The notes under the pieces were generated by a model. The model made no database searches, was not told where the DNA came from, and was given only the letters and a program-made list of their open reading frames with translations. Both the position numbers and the translations under genes were made by a program. Source: a candidate division WWE3 bacterium (GTDB taxonomy: Bacteria; Patescibacteriota; WWE3; 9FT-COMBO-53-11). Taken from it: a stretch of DNA of 10,808 nucleotides. The first letter of the stretch is position 1; each line of letters starts with the position of its first letter. Positions 1-6,500 of the stretch are shown here, in pieces. The stretch covers positions 1 to 10,808 of the forward strand of contig JAUXIZ010000014.1 of NCBI GenBank assembly GCA_030620855.1, in the 5' to 3' direction.

Positions 1-567
1 CAACAAGACTCCGTGCTCCAAAAGCTTGGCATCCCAAAACCCAAGCTCTTCCTCCTCGCCCCAACCTTGATTTATCTGCTCCAAAAGACGATTGCGGCGT
101 TTTCTTATCTTATCGTACTCCCGAAAAGCGCGGGCGTAATCCTGATCCACACTACCTAAAGCAAGATCCACAAAACGGCGGCGCAGATCCGGTCTCCCGC
201 TCACTAGGTTAAGATCATGAGGAGAAAAGAGAACCACGTGGAAGTGACTGGAAAAGTCCGAGAGCCGCCGGCCAACCCCGTTGACCCTAAAGCGTTTGCC
301 GGTTGCGGTTAAAACTACCTCAAGTTCCTTTTCCCCATCTTCCAAAAAGAATCCCCTGACGAACCCAAGCTTTTCGCCGGTTTTGATCATTTCGCGATCC
401 AACCCTGCCTGTGGAGAAGTACCAAAGGCCAAAAGAAAAAGAGCCTCCAAAAGGTTGCTTTTGCCGGCCGTGTTCGGCCCAACGACCAACGTAATCCCAT
501 TATCGAATTTAAATTCCTTCTTGCCGTAGCTTCTAAAATTATCCAGATAAAGTTTATTAAGTAACAT
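1..567 (-). CDS. recF: DNA replication/repair protein RecF, N-terminal 189 residues (cut by window edge)
   Basis: RecF is an SMC/ABC-like ATPase that binds gapped DNA and helps RecO/RecR load RecA. The visible part begins with an LYLDNFRSY segment (residues 6-14) typical of RecF and has a Walker A motif GPNTAGKS at 30-37. It continues with the family segments LFSPHDLNLV (113-122) and RPDLRRRF (125-132), followed by a basic, arginine-rich helix. Walker B, the ABC signature and the C-terminus lie outside the window. The ATG at 567 is chosen because the conserved N-terminus starts directly there. The gene follows the mutM stop by 8 bases, so it is probably the next cistron of the same array. RecF is classically found beside dnaA/dnaN; here it sits with a glycosylase gene. 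The Walker A is slightly unusual, with Thr-Ala where many RecF proteins have Gly-x. Confidence 0.93.
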   Translation of the reverse strand, partial: MLLNKLYLDNFRSYGKKEFKFDNGITLVVGPNTAGKSNLLEALFLLAFGTSPQAGLDREMIKTGEKLGFVRGFFLEDGEKELEVVLTATGKRFRVNGVGRRLSDFSSHFHVVLFSPHDLNLVSGRPDLRRRFVDLALGSVDQDYARAFREYDKIRKRRNRLLEQINQGWGEEEELGFWDAKLLEHGVLL

Positions 568-574
568 GCGATAG

Positions 575-580
575 ATTATA
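575..580 (-). promoter_or_regulatory. Possible internal -10 box (TATAAT) for recF
   Basis: On the minus strand a perfect TATAAT overlaps the mutM stop codon and ends 7 bases before the recF ATG. That is the same spacing as the ftsB -10 element, so a leaderless recF transcript is possible. There is no TG extension and no good -35, and A/T-rich junctions make such a match by chance more likely. This is inference only. Confidence 0.3.
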
Positions 581-1400
581 TCTTTTGCTCCTTAGGACAG
601 ATGAATGTCCCGCGCTGACCAACCTTAAGGTATTCAATTTTGGTTTTGCAGCGAGGACAGGGCTGGCCTTTGCGCTGGTAGACTCGGACCGCCTGCTCAT
701 AGTTTCCCCGCTCCCCATAGAGGTTGCGGTACTTCTCATCGGAGATCGTCGCCCCTCCCAAACGAAGACCGTCCTCCAGGACTTTCAGCACCGATTTGTA
801 CAGATCATTGATCTGCAAATCAGATAGAGAGGATGCTTTTACCTCCGGATGGACCTTCGCCAGCCAAAGCGCCTCGTTGGCGTAAATGTTCCCGACCCCG
901 GAAATCTTCTTCTGATCCAGAAGAAGGTCTTTGATTCGACGGTTTGAACCGCTCACAATCCCGGCAAACTGCTCCTCGGTTAGATCATCCAACGGCTCCG
1001 GGCCGTAACCGGCGACGAGCTTCTCCAGCTCGGCATCGGAGTCAACCAAACTCACGTAGCCGAACTTGCGCTGGTCATTAAAGTGTAGCTCCTTGTCATT
1101 GGAGAGCTTAAGAATGACATGGAGGAACGGGTCGCGAGAGTCATCGGGTTCGTGGAGAAAAAGCTGGCCGGAGAGCCGCAGGTGTAAGACCAGATTCTCC
1201 TCCCCCGAAAGGCGAAAAATTAAAAGCTTTGCGCGGCGCTCGGCGGCGGCGATCTTCTGTCCTTTAACCCGCTTGAGGACCTCGGCCGGCGAGGGCCGGA
1301 TCATCTTGGGCGTATCCGTCCAAATATCGGTGATGGATAACCCCACAATTTCCTTCTGCAACTGTTTTCTAATGGTCTCTACTTCAGGTAATTCAGGCAT
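576..1400 (-). CDS. mutM: Formamidopyrimidine-DNA glycosylase (Fpg/MutM)
   Basis: Bifunctional glycosylase/AP lyase that removes 8-oxoguanine and formamidopyrimidines from DNA in base excision repair. At 274 residues it has the normal length. It starts MPELPEVET; Pro2 (the nucleophile after Met removal) and Glu3 are the catalytic pair, which fixes this start. Lys58 in RRAKLL matches the conserved phosphate-binding lysine, DQRKFGY carries the Arg/Phe of the lesion-recognition loop, and SGVGNIYANEALW is the helix-two-turn-helix motif. The position usually Met in HLGMSG is Leu76. The C-terminal zinc finger has Cys248, Cys251 and Cys268, but the fourth ligand position is Glu271, not Cys. The gene lies 13 bases after the glycosyltransferase stop and 8 bases before recF. 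No Shine-Dalgarno sits at normal distance; the nearest GGAG is 16 bases upstream. Confidence 0.95.
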   Translation of the reverse strand: MPELPEVETIRKQLQKEIVGLSITDIWTDTPKMIRPSPAEVLKRVKGQKIAAAERRAKLLIFRLSGEENLVLHLRLSGQLFLHEPDDSRDPFLHVILKLSNDKELHFNDQRKFGYVSLVDSDAELEKLVAGYGPEPLDDLTEEQFAGIVSGSNRRIKDLLLDQKKISGVGNIYANEALWLAKVHPEVKASSLSDLQINDLYKSVLKVLEDGLRLGGATISDEKYRNLYGERGNYEQAVRVYQRKGQPCPRCKTKIEYLKVGQRGTFICPKEQKI

Positions 1401-1413
1401 AGTACAGCGTAGA

Positions 1414-2499
1414 CTACTCCAGTTTAGAATTCACAAATTCGGAGAATTCTTTCTTGAAGCGTTCCTTGGAAAACTTCTTGGCTTGGGCGCGGCAATCGCT
1501 TGCCTTGTACTTTGATGGCTCAAACTTCTCCCATACTTCTGCCAGCGAATCAACCGTCCCATCTTGGAAAAACTCACCGGTTTTCCCGGCTACAACCGTC
1601 TCCAAGGCACCCCCCTTGGCAAGAGCTAAGACAGGTTTGCCAAAGAACATTGCCTCAACAGGAACTATGCCAAAGTCCTCATCTGTGGGGAAAACTAGCG
1701 CTTCGCAATTGGAATATATGTTTGCTAATTTGGAGTCACTCACAAACCCTAAAAACTCCACGGTTGGCCCGGCCATGCGTTTTAGCCGCTCTTCTTCTTT
1801 GCCTGTGCCCACAATTTTAAGCGGGATCTTAAATTTATTAGCAGCTTTAATTGCTAAATCAATCCGCTTATAGGCGCCTAAGCGTGAGACAACAAGGTAA
1901 TACTTTTCCTCACCAACCTTCTCTGCAATTTTAGACTCCTTCGGTAGATTAACCGGCGGGTAGATGACCGCGGCTTCTCTGCCGTAAAACTTCTTAATTC
2001 TGCCGGCAACCTCTTTGGAGTTTGCAACCAGAAAATCGGGACGTTGAGCGCTGTTGTAGTCCCAAATTCTAAAGTAGTTATCCAGCAAGGCAAGAACCGG
2101 CTTGTAGATAAAAAGATCCCGCCGGGCGGTTTCTCGCTCATAGTGGTACAAAAACCGAGGCGGAGTATGAATGTAAGAAATATGAAGGGTTTCGGAAGGA
2201 GTTAAAACCCCTTTTACAAAGTTCGAAGACGAAGATATAACCAGATCATAGCCCGATAGGTCAACTTGCTCCCAAAGCAGGGGGTAAAACGCCGTGTAGT
2301 ACTTGAGAAAGTGGGTTAGAGAAACCTTGGGAAGTTTGAAAGGTCTAATGTCCCAGTTTTTCGTCCTCAGCGGTAGTTTTTTGGGGTCGTAAAGCGACGT
2401 GTATACGTGGGAGTAAGGGTATATCTCATGGATTGCCTCAAGGACCCTCTCCGCCCCACCGTATTGATTTAAAAAGTCATGTACCAACGCAACCTTCAT
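1414..2499 (-). CDS. Family-4 (GT-B fold) glycosyltransferase
   Basis: Predicted retaining glycosyltransferase of the GT4/RfaG-like group, cytoplasmic or peripheral at the membrane, probably building cell-envelope glycans or glycolipids. The N-terminal Rossmann domain opens with MKVALVHDFL and the glycine-rich acceptor/nucleotide loop GGAERV (14-19). HTPPRFLYHY (111-120) is typical of this subgroup. In the C-terminal half, SRLGAYKRID (205-214) supplies the Arg/Lys pair that contacts the sugar-nucleotide phosphates, and EDFGIVPVE (274-282) is the E-x7-E motif. The 361-residue length is usual. There is no signal peptide or membrane span. Donor and acceptor cannot be read from sequence; mannose or another hexose donor is plausible. 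It is sandwiched between DNA-repair genes (6 bases from the nuclease stop, 13 from mutM), so co-transcription rather than shared function likely explains its position. Confidence 0.9.
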   Translation of the reverse strand: MKVALVHDFLNQYGGAERVLEAIHEIYPYSHVYTSLYDPKKLPLRTKNWDIRPFKLPKVSLTHFLKYYTAFYPLLWEQVDLSGYDLVISSSSNFVKGVLTPSETLHISYIHTPPRFLYHYERETARRDLFIYKPVLALLDNYFRIWDYNSAQRPDFLVANSKEVAGRIKKFYGREAAVIYPPVNLPKESKIAEKVGEEKYYLVVSRLGAYKRIDLAIKAANKFKIPLKIVGTGKEEERLKRMAGPTVEFLGFVSDSKLANIYSNCEALVFPTDEDFGIVPVEAMFFGKPVLALAKGGALETVVAGKTGEFFQDGTVDSLAEVWEKFEPSKYKASDCRAQAKKFSKERFKKEFSEFVNSKLE

Positions 2500-2505
2500 G
2501 GTGTT

Positions 2506-3423
2506 TTAGAGCAGCTTGAGCTGGCTCTTTTCTTCTTTGCCTTCCTCCTGGGAAACGCCCAGCTTCCCAAGGAGCGATTTAAACCCCCATTTTTCGAACA
2601 GCTCCGCAACCTTTGGATTATCCAAGCCCTTAAACTCCAAGTCCTTTAGCTCAAACTCCAAAGGAGCGTCGGTAACGATAGTCGCCAACTTTCTGGACAA
2701 GAAAGCGTCATCCTTGCCGTCGGCCAGTTTCTCGGCAACCGCCGGGGCGATATCCAAAATGTTTTTGTAGATATTTCTCAATGTCCCATGCTCCTTAACA
2801 AGTTTGGTAGCCGTCTTGTCCCCAATCCCGCGAACTCCGGGGATATTGTCGGAAGGATCGCCACGGAGCGCCTTATACTCCACCAATTGCCCGGGGGCAA
2901 AGCCGTACTCTTCCAAAAACTCCTTTTTGCCGTAGAGCTTAGCTTTACCCTTGCCAACGGCAGGTAGGTAAAACCTGGAAGCCTCGTCAATAAGCTGCGT
3001 CAGGTCCCGATCGTTTGAAACAATTATCGTCTCCGCTTTGCCCTTCGTGCCTACGGCGACCGTCCCAATAACATCATCCGCCTCGTATCCCTCCGACTTG
3101 AGGGTTTTAATGCCCGCCGCTTCCAAAAACTCTCCCAACAAAGGGATTTGAGATTCGTAGGCCGCTTGCTCCTCGGGGGATTTTGGAACCCGCGTGGCTT
3201 TGTAATCGGGAAACTCTATCTCCCTAAAAACAATCTCCTTTTCCGACTCCAAAGCGCAGGCTAAATGGGTCGGCTCAAACTCCTTAACCAAAGAAATAAG
3301 CATCGAGGCAAACCCGTAAACGGCGTTTATGATCTGCCCGTCCGAGGTTGTAAGCTGCATGGGAAAAGCATAAAAAGCCCGATGCAGAAAATTGGCGGTA
3401 TCAATAAGTACTAGGCGTTTCAT
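2506..3423 (-). CDS. Stand-alone 5'-3' exonuclease / flap endonuclease (Pol I N-domain type)
   Basis: Structure-specific nuclease that removes 5' flaps and RNA primers during Okazaki fragment maturation and repair, using two metal ions. It matches only the 5'-3' exonuclease domain of DNA polymerase I; with 305 residues it ends after that domain. Visible motifs are Asp8 in VLIDTANFLHRAF, FREIEFPDYKATR (66-78), the acidic cluster YEADDVIG (113-120), SNDRDLTQL (136-144) and GDPSDNIPGVRGIGDKTA (188-205), which holds two metal-ligand Asp residues and the helix-hairpin-helix-like DNA clamp. The acidic residue normally found as Asp before the FR motif appears as Glu59 and is shifted by one residue. 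An AGGTG 7 bases before the ATG may be a weak ribosome binding site. The gene starts 24 bases after the ftsH stop. Whether a separate polymerase-only polA exists cannot be seen here. Confidence 0.9.
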   Translation of the reverse strand: MKRLVLIDTANFLHRAFYAFPMQLTTSDGQIINAVYGFASMLISLVKEFEPTHLACALESEKEIVFREIEFPDYKATRVPKSPEEQAAYESQIPLLGEFLEAAGIKTLKSEGYEADDVIGTVAVGTKGKAETIIVSNDRDLTQLIDEASRFYLPAVGKGKAKLYGKKEFLEEYGFAPGQLVEYKALRGDPSDNIPGVRGIGDKTATKLVKEHGTLRNIYKNILDIAPAVAEKLADGKDDAFLSRKLATIVTDAPLEFELKDLEFKGLDNPKVAELFEKWGFKSLLGKLGVSQEEGKEEKSQLKLL

Positions 3424-3447
3424 TGTTCTACACCTGGTCCCTGATCA

Positions 3448-5274
3448 CTAATCACTGACCAACTTTTTGAACTCCTCTCCGTCCAAGGTTTCTTTTTTGA
3501 GAAGCGCTTTTGTGACCTTTTCGAGTTTACTTTTGTTGGCTTCCAAAACCTTTCTGGCTTGTTTGTAAGATTCGTCCAGAATTTTCTTAACTTCTGAATC
3601 TACTTTGCCGGACATCTCCTCCGACCAACCGCGAGGCTCTCCAAACATCCCAAACCATGTTCGTTCCCCTCCTCCTATGGAAATGGGTCCAAGTTCAGAC
3701 ATCCCAAACTCGGCTACCATTTTGCGGGCAATAACCGTCGCCTGGCTAAGGTCGGATGCCGCCCCGGCAGTAAATTCTCCAAAAACAACTTCCTCCGCCG
3801 CCCGTCCGCCAAGAAGAGAGGTAATCCGCTCCAAAAGCTCGGTTTTAGTGTGCTGGTACTTGTCGGCGACCGGAGGAATCTCCGTAAAGCCAAGAGCAAG
3901 ACCGCGCGAGACTATACTCACCCTATGAACCGGATCCATGTGCGGAAGATGGGCTGCCACAATCGCATGCCCGGCTTCGTGATACGCGGTCATCTTCTTT
4001 TCCTCGGGAGACTGCAGACGGCGCTTCTTGGGACCGAGCTTGACCTTTGTGGCCGCCTCATCGATATCTGCCATATCAATCACTTTCTTACCCTCGCTGG
4101 CGGCCAAAATCGCCGCCTCGTTAAGCATATTCTCAATATCTGCGCCTGAGAACCCAACCGTCCTCTTGGCAATCTTTTTAAGATCTACGGAGGGGGCTAA
4201 CGGCTTTCCTCGGACATGGATTTTGAAGATTCCCTCGCGCCCCTCAATGTCCGGAAGATCAAGGACCACGCGCCGATCAAAACGGCCGGGACGGACTAAA
4301 GCAGGATCTAAAAGCTCGGGGCGGTTGGTGGCGGCCAAAACAATTACGTTATCGGAGGGCGTAAACCCGTCCATCTCGGTCAAAATCTGGTTAAGAGTCT
4401 GCTCACGCTCCTCATGTCCTCCGGCCATCCCAAGCCCCCTCTGGCGGCCAATCGACTCAATCTCATCGATAAAGATGATGCCTGGGGCGTTCTTCTTAGC
4501 GTTGGCAAAAAGATCGCGAACGCGGGCGGCTCCTACCCCAACCAACATCTCCATAAACTCAGAGCCGGATATGGAGTAAAAAGGTACATCCGCCTCGCCA
4601 GCCACCGCCCGGGCCAAAAGCGTCTTTCCAGTCCCGGCCGGACCCACCAAAAGAACCCCCTTTGGAATCCTGGCCCCGAGCGCCTTGTACTTGCCAGGTT
4701 TCTTGAGAAAGTCCACTACCTCCTCAAGCTCCCGTTTCGCCTCATCCACTCCCGCCACGTCTTTAAAAGATATCCGAGGTTGGCGGCCGCGGACGAAAAG
4801 CTCAGCCCGCGAGCGGCCAAAAGAAAGAATATCGGAGGCCCCGCCCCGCGCCTGGCGAAAGATAAGAAAGAAGAAAACCCCGATAAGAATAACCGGCAAA
4901 AGATTCACAATAATCTCGAGCCAAGGGAACCCTTCCTTTATGGTTATACCTTCGCTAACCAGGGCGGGATCAGTCCCGGCCTGGGAAAGGGTGTCCAAAA
5001 AGCTAGAACCCTCTTCCTTTTGGGAAACAACCTGCTCATCGTTGGTTAAAGTAATGGTCAAAACATCGCCTTCAATCTCTATTTTTTTAACTTCTCCGTC
5101 CTTTATAGAGGAAATTACTTGCGATACGGGAAGCTCCGCAGGTTTGGAAACAGGGGTGGAAAAGGCCCAAAAGATCAAAAATAGTATAACCACAAAGAAA
5201 AACCAGGAAATAAGGTTAGGCCCTTTCGGCATGGGAGGTTTTTTTATTCTTCGAGTAATTTTTGCTTTTTCCAT
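3448..5274 (-). CDS. ftsH: ATP-dependent membrane zinc metalloprotease FtsH
   Basis: Membrane-anchored hexameric AAA+ protease that extracts and degrades damaged or short-lived membrane and cytosolic proteins. Order of parts: short basic N-terminus, membrane span about 21-39, a small extracytoplasmic domain (about 41-116), second span about 118-139, then AAA module and protease. Walker A is GPAGTGKT (211-218), Walker B IIFIDEIESIG (266-276), and the second region of homology includes NRPELLDPALVRPGRFDRR (317-335). The zinc site is HEAGH (432-436), with Asp508 in AGAASDLSQAT as third ligand. The pore loop reads FMEMLVGVGA (240-249), with Leu244 where most FtsH have Phe. At 608 residues it lacks a long C-terminal tail. 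Its ATG overlaps the trpS stop (TAATG), which suggests translational coupling. Confidence 0.97.
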   Translation of the reverse strand: MEKAKITRRIKKPPMPKGPNLISWFFFVVILFLIFWAFSTPVSKPAELPVSQVISSIKDGEVKKIEIEGDVLTITLTNDEQVVSQKEEGSSFLDTLSQAGTDPALVSEGITIKEGFPWLEIIVNLLPVILIGVFFFLIFRQARGGASDILSFGRSRAELFVRGRQPRISFKDVAGVDEAKRELEEVVDFLKKPGKYKALGARIPKGVLLVGPAGTGKTLLARAVAGEADVPFYSISGSEFMEMLVGVGAARVRDLFANAKKNAPGIIFIDEIESIGRQRGLGMAGGHEEREQTLNQILTEMDGFTPSDNVIVLAATNRPELLDPALVRPGRFDRRVVLDLPDIEGREGIFKIHVRGKPLAPSVDLKKIAKRTVGFSGADIENMLNEAAILAASEGKKVIDMADIDEAATKVKLGPKKRRLQSPEEKKMTAYHEAGHAIVAAHLPHMDPVHRVSIVSRGLALGFTEIPPVADKYQHTKTELLERITSLLGGRAAEEVVFGEFTAGAASDLSQATVIARKMVAEFGMSELGPISIGGGERTWFGMFGEPRGWSEEMSGKVDSEVKKILDESYKQARKVLEANKSKLEKVTKALLKKETLDGEEFKKLVSD

Positions 5275-6251
5275 TAAACTAGCTTCATGGCCTCCTTTAC
5301 TTTGGACAAAGTCTCATCGGCAATCGGCGCTACCTTGCGCCGACCGTCTTCTAAGATTTTACCGATATCTACGCTCTTTTCAAGTTCTTCCCGTCTTGAC
5401 CTTATCGGATCAAGAAACTCGTTTAACACTTCGACCAGATACCTTTTGACTTCCACGTCGCTGATTGTACCCTTTTCGTAGCGGCTTTTTAGATCCTTCA
5501 CCTTACCCGTATCTTTGGCGAATGCATCTAAGTAGATAAACACGGGGTTTCTCTCCACATGACCGGGGTCCGTAGCATGGACCCTTTTTGGATCTGTATA
5601 CATCCCCATCACTTTCTTTTCGACGGCTTCTCCGCCGTCGGAAAGCATAATCGCGTTATCAAGCGACTTGCTCATCTTGGCCTTCCCGTCCGTACCGGGC
5701 AAAACCTCGCCCTTGATCAAAGCCTCAGGCTCCGGGAAAACTTCTCCAAATTCGCTGTTGAAGCGGCGGATTAATTCCCGCGTTACTTCAAGGTGCGATG
5801 CCTGATCTCGTCCCACGGGTACAACCTCCCCCTTGACCAAGGCGATGTCTGCAGCCTGAAGTACGGGGTAACCTAAAAGGCCAAAGGAGGGAGTTTTTAT
5901 CTTCTCATCCCGCATAACTTCCTTGAGAGTTGGAACGCGAGAAAGACGGGGAACCGTGATCAGCATCCCAAAAAGAAGCGCCAACTCGGTAACTTGTGGT
6001 ACATCCGACTGGCGGTAAACTGTAACTTTTTTAAGGTCGAGCCCAACGGATAGGTAATCCAATACAAGTTCGCGGACATTGTTTCTAAGGTTTTTGGTAT
6101 CGACCCCGCGGGTCAGGGTGTGATAGTCGGCAATAAGAACAAAGACTTCCGCCTCATCCTGCAGATCAAGGCGGGCCTTGAGGGTTCCAATATAGTGTCC
6201 AAGATGAAGCGGCCCGGTTGGCCTGTCTCCAGTCAAAACGCGCTTTTTCAT
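5274..6251 (-). CDS. trpS: Tryptophan--tRNA ligase
   Basis: Class I aminoacyl-tRNA synthetase that charges tRNA-Trp, acting as a cytoplasmic dimer. The start reads TGDRPTGPLHLGHYIGTL (7-24), containing the HIGH-type signature as HLGH (16-19). QAADIALVKGEVVPVGRDQ (132-150) is the tryptophan/ATP pocket segment, with the conserved AD and GRDQ. The KMSKS loop is at 192-196. Length is 325 residues, normal for the compact bacterial enzyme. The HLGH and GDRPTG form is the TrpS variant in which the more common HLGN is replaced. The ATG at 6251 is preceded by no Shine-Dalgarno but by an extended -10 element 9 bases away. It lies 46 bases downstream of the two tRNA genes, so it could be transcribed both from the tRNA promoter and from its own. 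The stop overlaps the ftsH start by one base. Confidence 0.95.
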   Translation of the reverse strand: MKKRVLTGDRPTGPLHLGHYIGTLKARLDLQDEAEVFVLIADYHTLTRGVDTKNLRNNVRELVLDYLSVGLDLKKVTVYRQSDVPQVTELALLFGMLITVPRLSRVPTLKEVMRDEKIKTPSFGLLGYPVLQAADIALVKGEVVPVGRDQASHLEVTRELIRRFNSEFGEVFPEPEALIKGEVLPGTDGKAKMSKSLDNAIMLSDGGEAVEKKVMGMYTDPKRVHATDPGHVERNPVFIYLDAFAKDTGKVKDLKSRYEKGTISDVEVKRYLVEVLNEFLDPIRSRREELEKSVDIGKILEDGRRKVAPIADETLSKVKEAMKLV

Positions 6252-6260
6252 AACAGGAGA

Positions 6261-6269
6261 ATGATAACA
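6261..6269 (-). promoter_or_regulatory. Extended -10 element upstream of trpS (TGTTATCAT)
   Basis: On the minus strand TG-T-TATCAT, five of six matches to TATAAT plus the TG extension, ends 9 bases before the trpS ATG. Transcription would begin about 3-4 bases before the start codon, giving an almost leaderless mRNA. No convincing -35 is seen. The same TATCAT occurs at the tRNA promoter. Confidence 0.5.
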
Positions 6270-6297
6270 CTGATTAATAAGTCGGGGGAAACGTTCG

Positions 6298-6375
6298 TGG
6301 TGGCTGGGGTGGGATTCGAACCCACGACCTCCGCTTTATGAGGGCGGCGCTACTTACCAACTGAGCTACCCAGCC
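6298..6375 (-). tRNA. tRNA-Met (CAU anticodon, elongator type)
   Basis: The minus strand folds into a full cloverleaf with encoded CCA (6298-6300) and discriminator A. The acceptor stem GGCTGGG/CCCAGCC is seven perfect pairs, and the T arm GTGGG-TTCGAAT-CCCAC is perfect. The anticodon loop is CTCATAA, giving CAU. The D stem has three pairs plus a C:T mismatch at the 13:22 position, and the anticodon stem CCGCC/AGCGG has a C:A mismatch next to the loop. The paired G1:C72 rules against an initiator. CAU is also the gene sequence of tRNA-Ile2, in which C34 is modified to lysidine, so an Ile identity cannot be excluded. The first base directly follows the CCA of the upstream tRNA. Confidence 0.92.
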
Positions 6376-6450
6376 TGGTTGCGGGCCCTGGAGTTGAACC
6401 AGGTTCTCGTGGTTATGAGCCACGCGTGGTAACCGTTCCACCAGCCCGCT
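6376..6450 (-). tRNA. Initiator tRNA-fMet (CAU anticodon) with A1:A72 mismatch
   Basis: The minus strand folds as a 75-base tRNA with encoded CCA (6376-6378). The acceptor is AGCGGGC against GCCCGCA: pairs 2:71 to 7:66 are perfect and 1:72 is A:A. U8 is in place, the D stem is GTGG/CCAC with an 8-base loop containing GG, the anticodon arm is CGTGG-CTCATAA-CCACG, the variable loop has 4 bases, and the T arm is CCTGG-TTCAACT-CCAGG. The unpaired 1:72 position is the hallmark of bacterial initiator tRNA; it permits formylation and blocks peptidyl-tRNA hydrolase. Unusual features are A1 where C1 is common, T29:A41 in place of the first of the three G:C pairs, and T11:A24. An alternative register starting one base later would lose U8 and the clean A73-CCA end. 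Confidence 0.88.
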
Positions 6451-6464
6451 TCGGGTACATCTAA

Positions 6465-6493
6465 ATGATAGCAGTCAGTTCCAAGGGTTTCTA
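6465..6493 (-). promoter_or_regulatory. Promoter of the tRNA operon (TAGAAA-17-TATCAT, extended -10)
   Basis: On the minus strand TG-C-TATCAT occupies 6473 down to 6465, with a possible -35 TAGAAA (6493-6488) separated by 17 bases. The last -10 base lies 14 bases before the first tRNA base, so transcription would start about 8 bases upstream of the initiator tRNA. The element sits in the 50-base gap after ftsB and probably drives tRNA-fMet, tRNA-Met and the protein genes downstream. Confidence 0.5.
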
Positions 6494-6500
6494 TTCTACA

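Noticed and set aside
557..1400. Shine-Dalgarno-like GGAG strings upstream of recF, mutM and ftsH
   Set aside because: They lie 16 to 20 bases from the start codons, too far for normal use, and the distances do not agree among the three genes.
3424..3450. Tandem AGTGAT repeat and possible hairpin between ftsH and the nuclease gene
   Set aside because: The repeat is two imperfect 6-base units partly inside the ftsH 3' end, and no stable stem or T-tract follows.
3605..5449. Several 99-254 codon plus-strand frames opposite ftsH and trpS
   Set aside because: They are antisense to strongly conserved genes, have Ser/Pro/Arg-rich composition typical of shadow frames, and show no recognisable domain.
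6120..6341. Plus-strand frame ending in a GVGFEPTTSAL-like peptide
   Set aside because: This peptide is the well-known false translation of the T arm of a tRNA read on the opposite strand; the frame also overlaps trpS.
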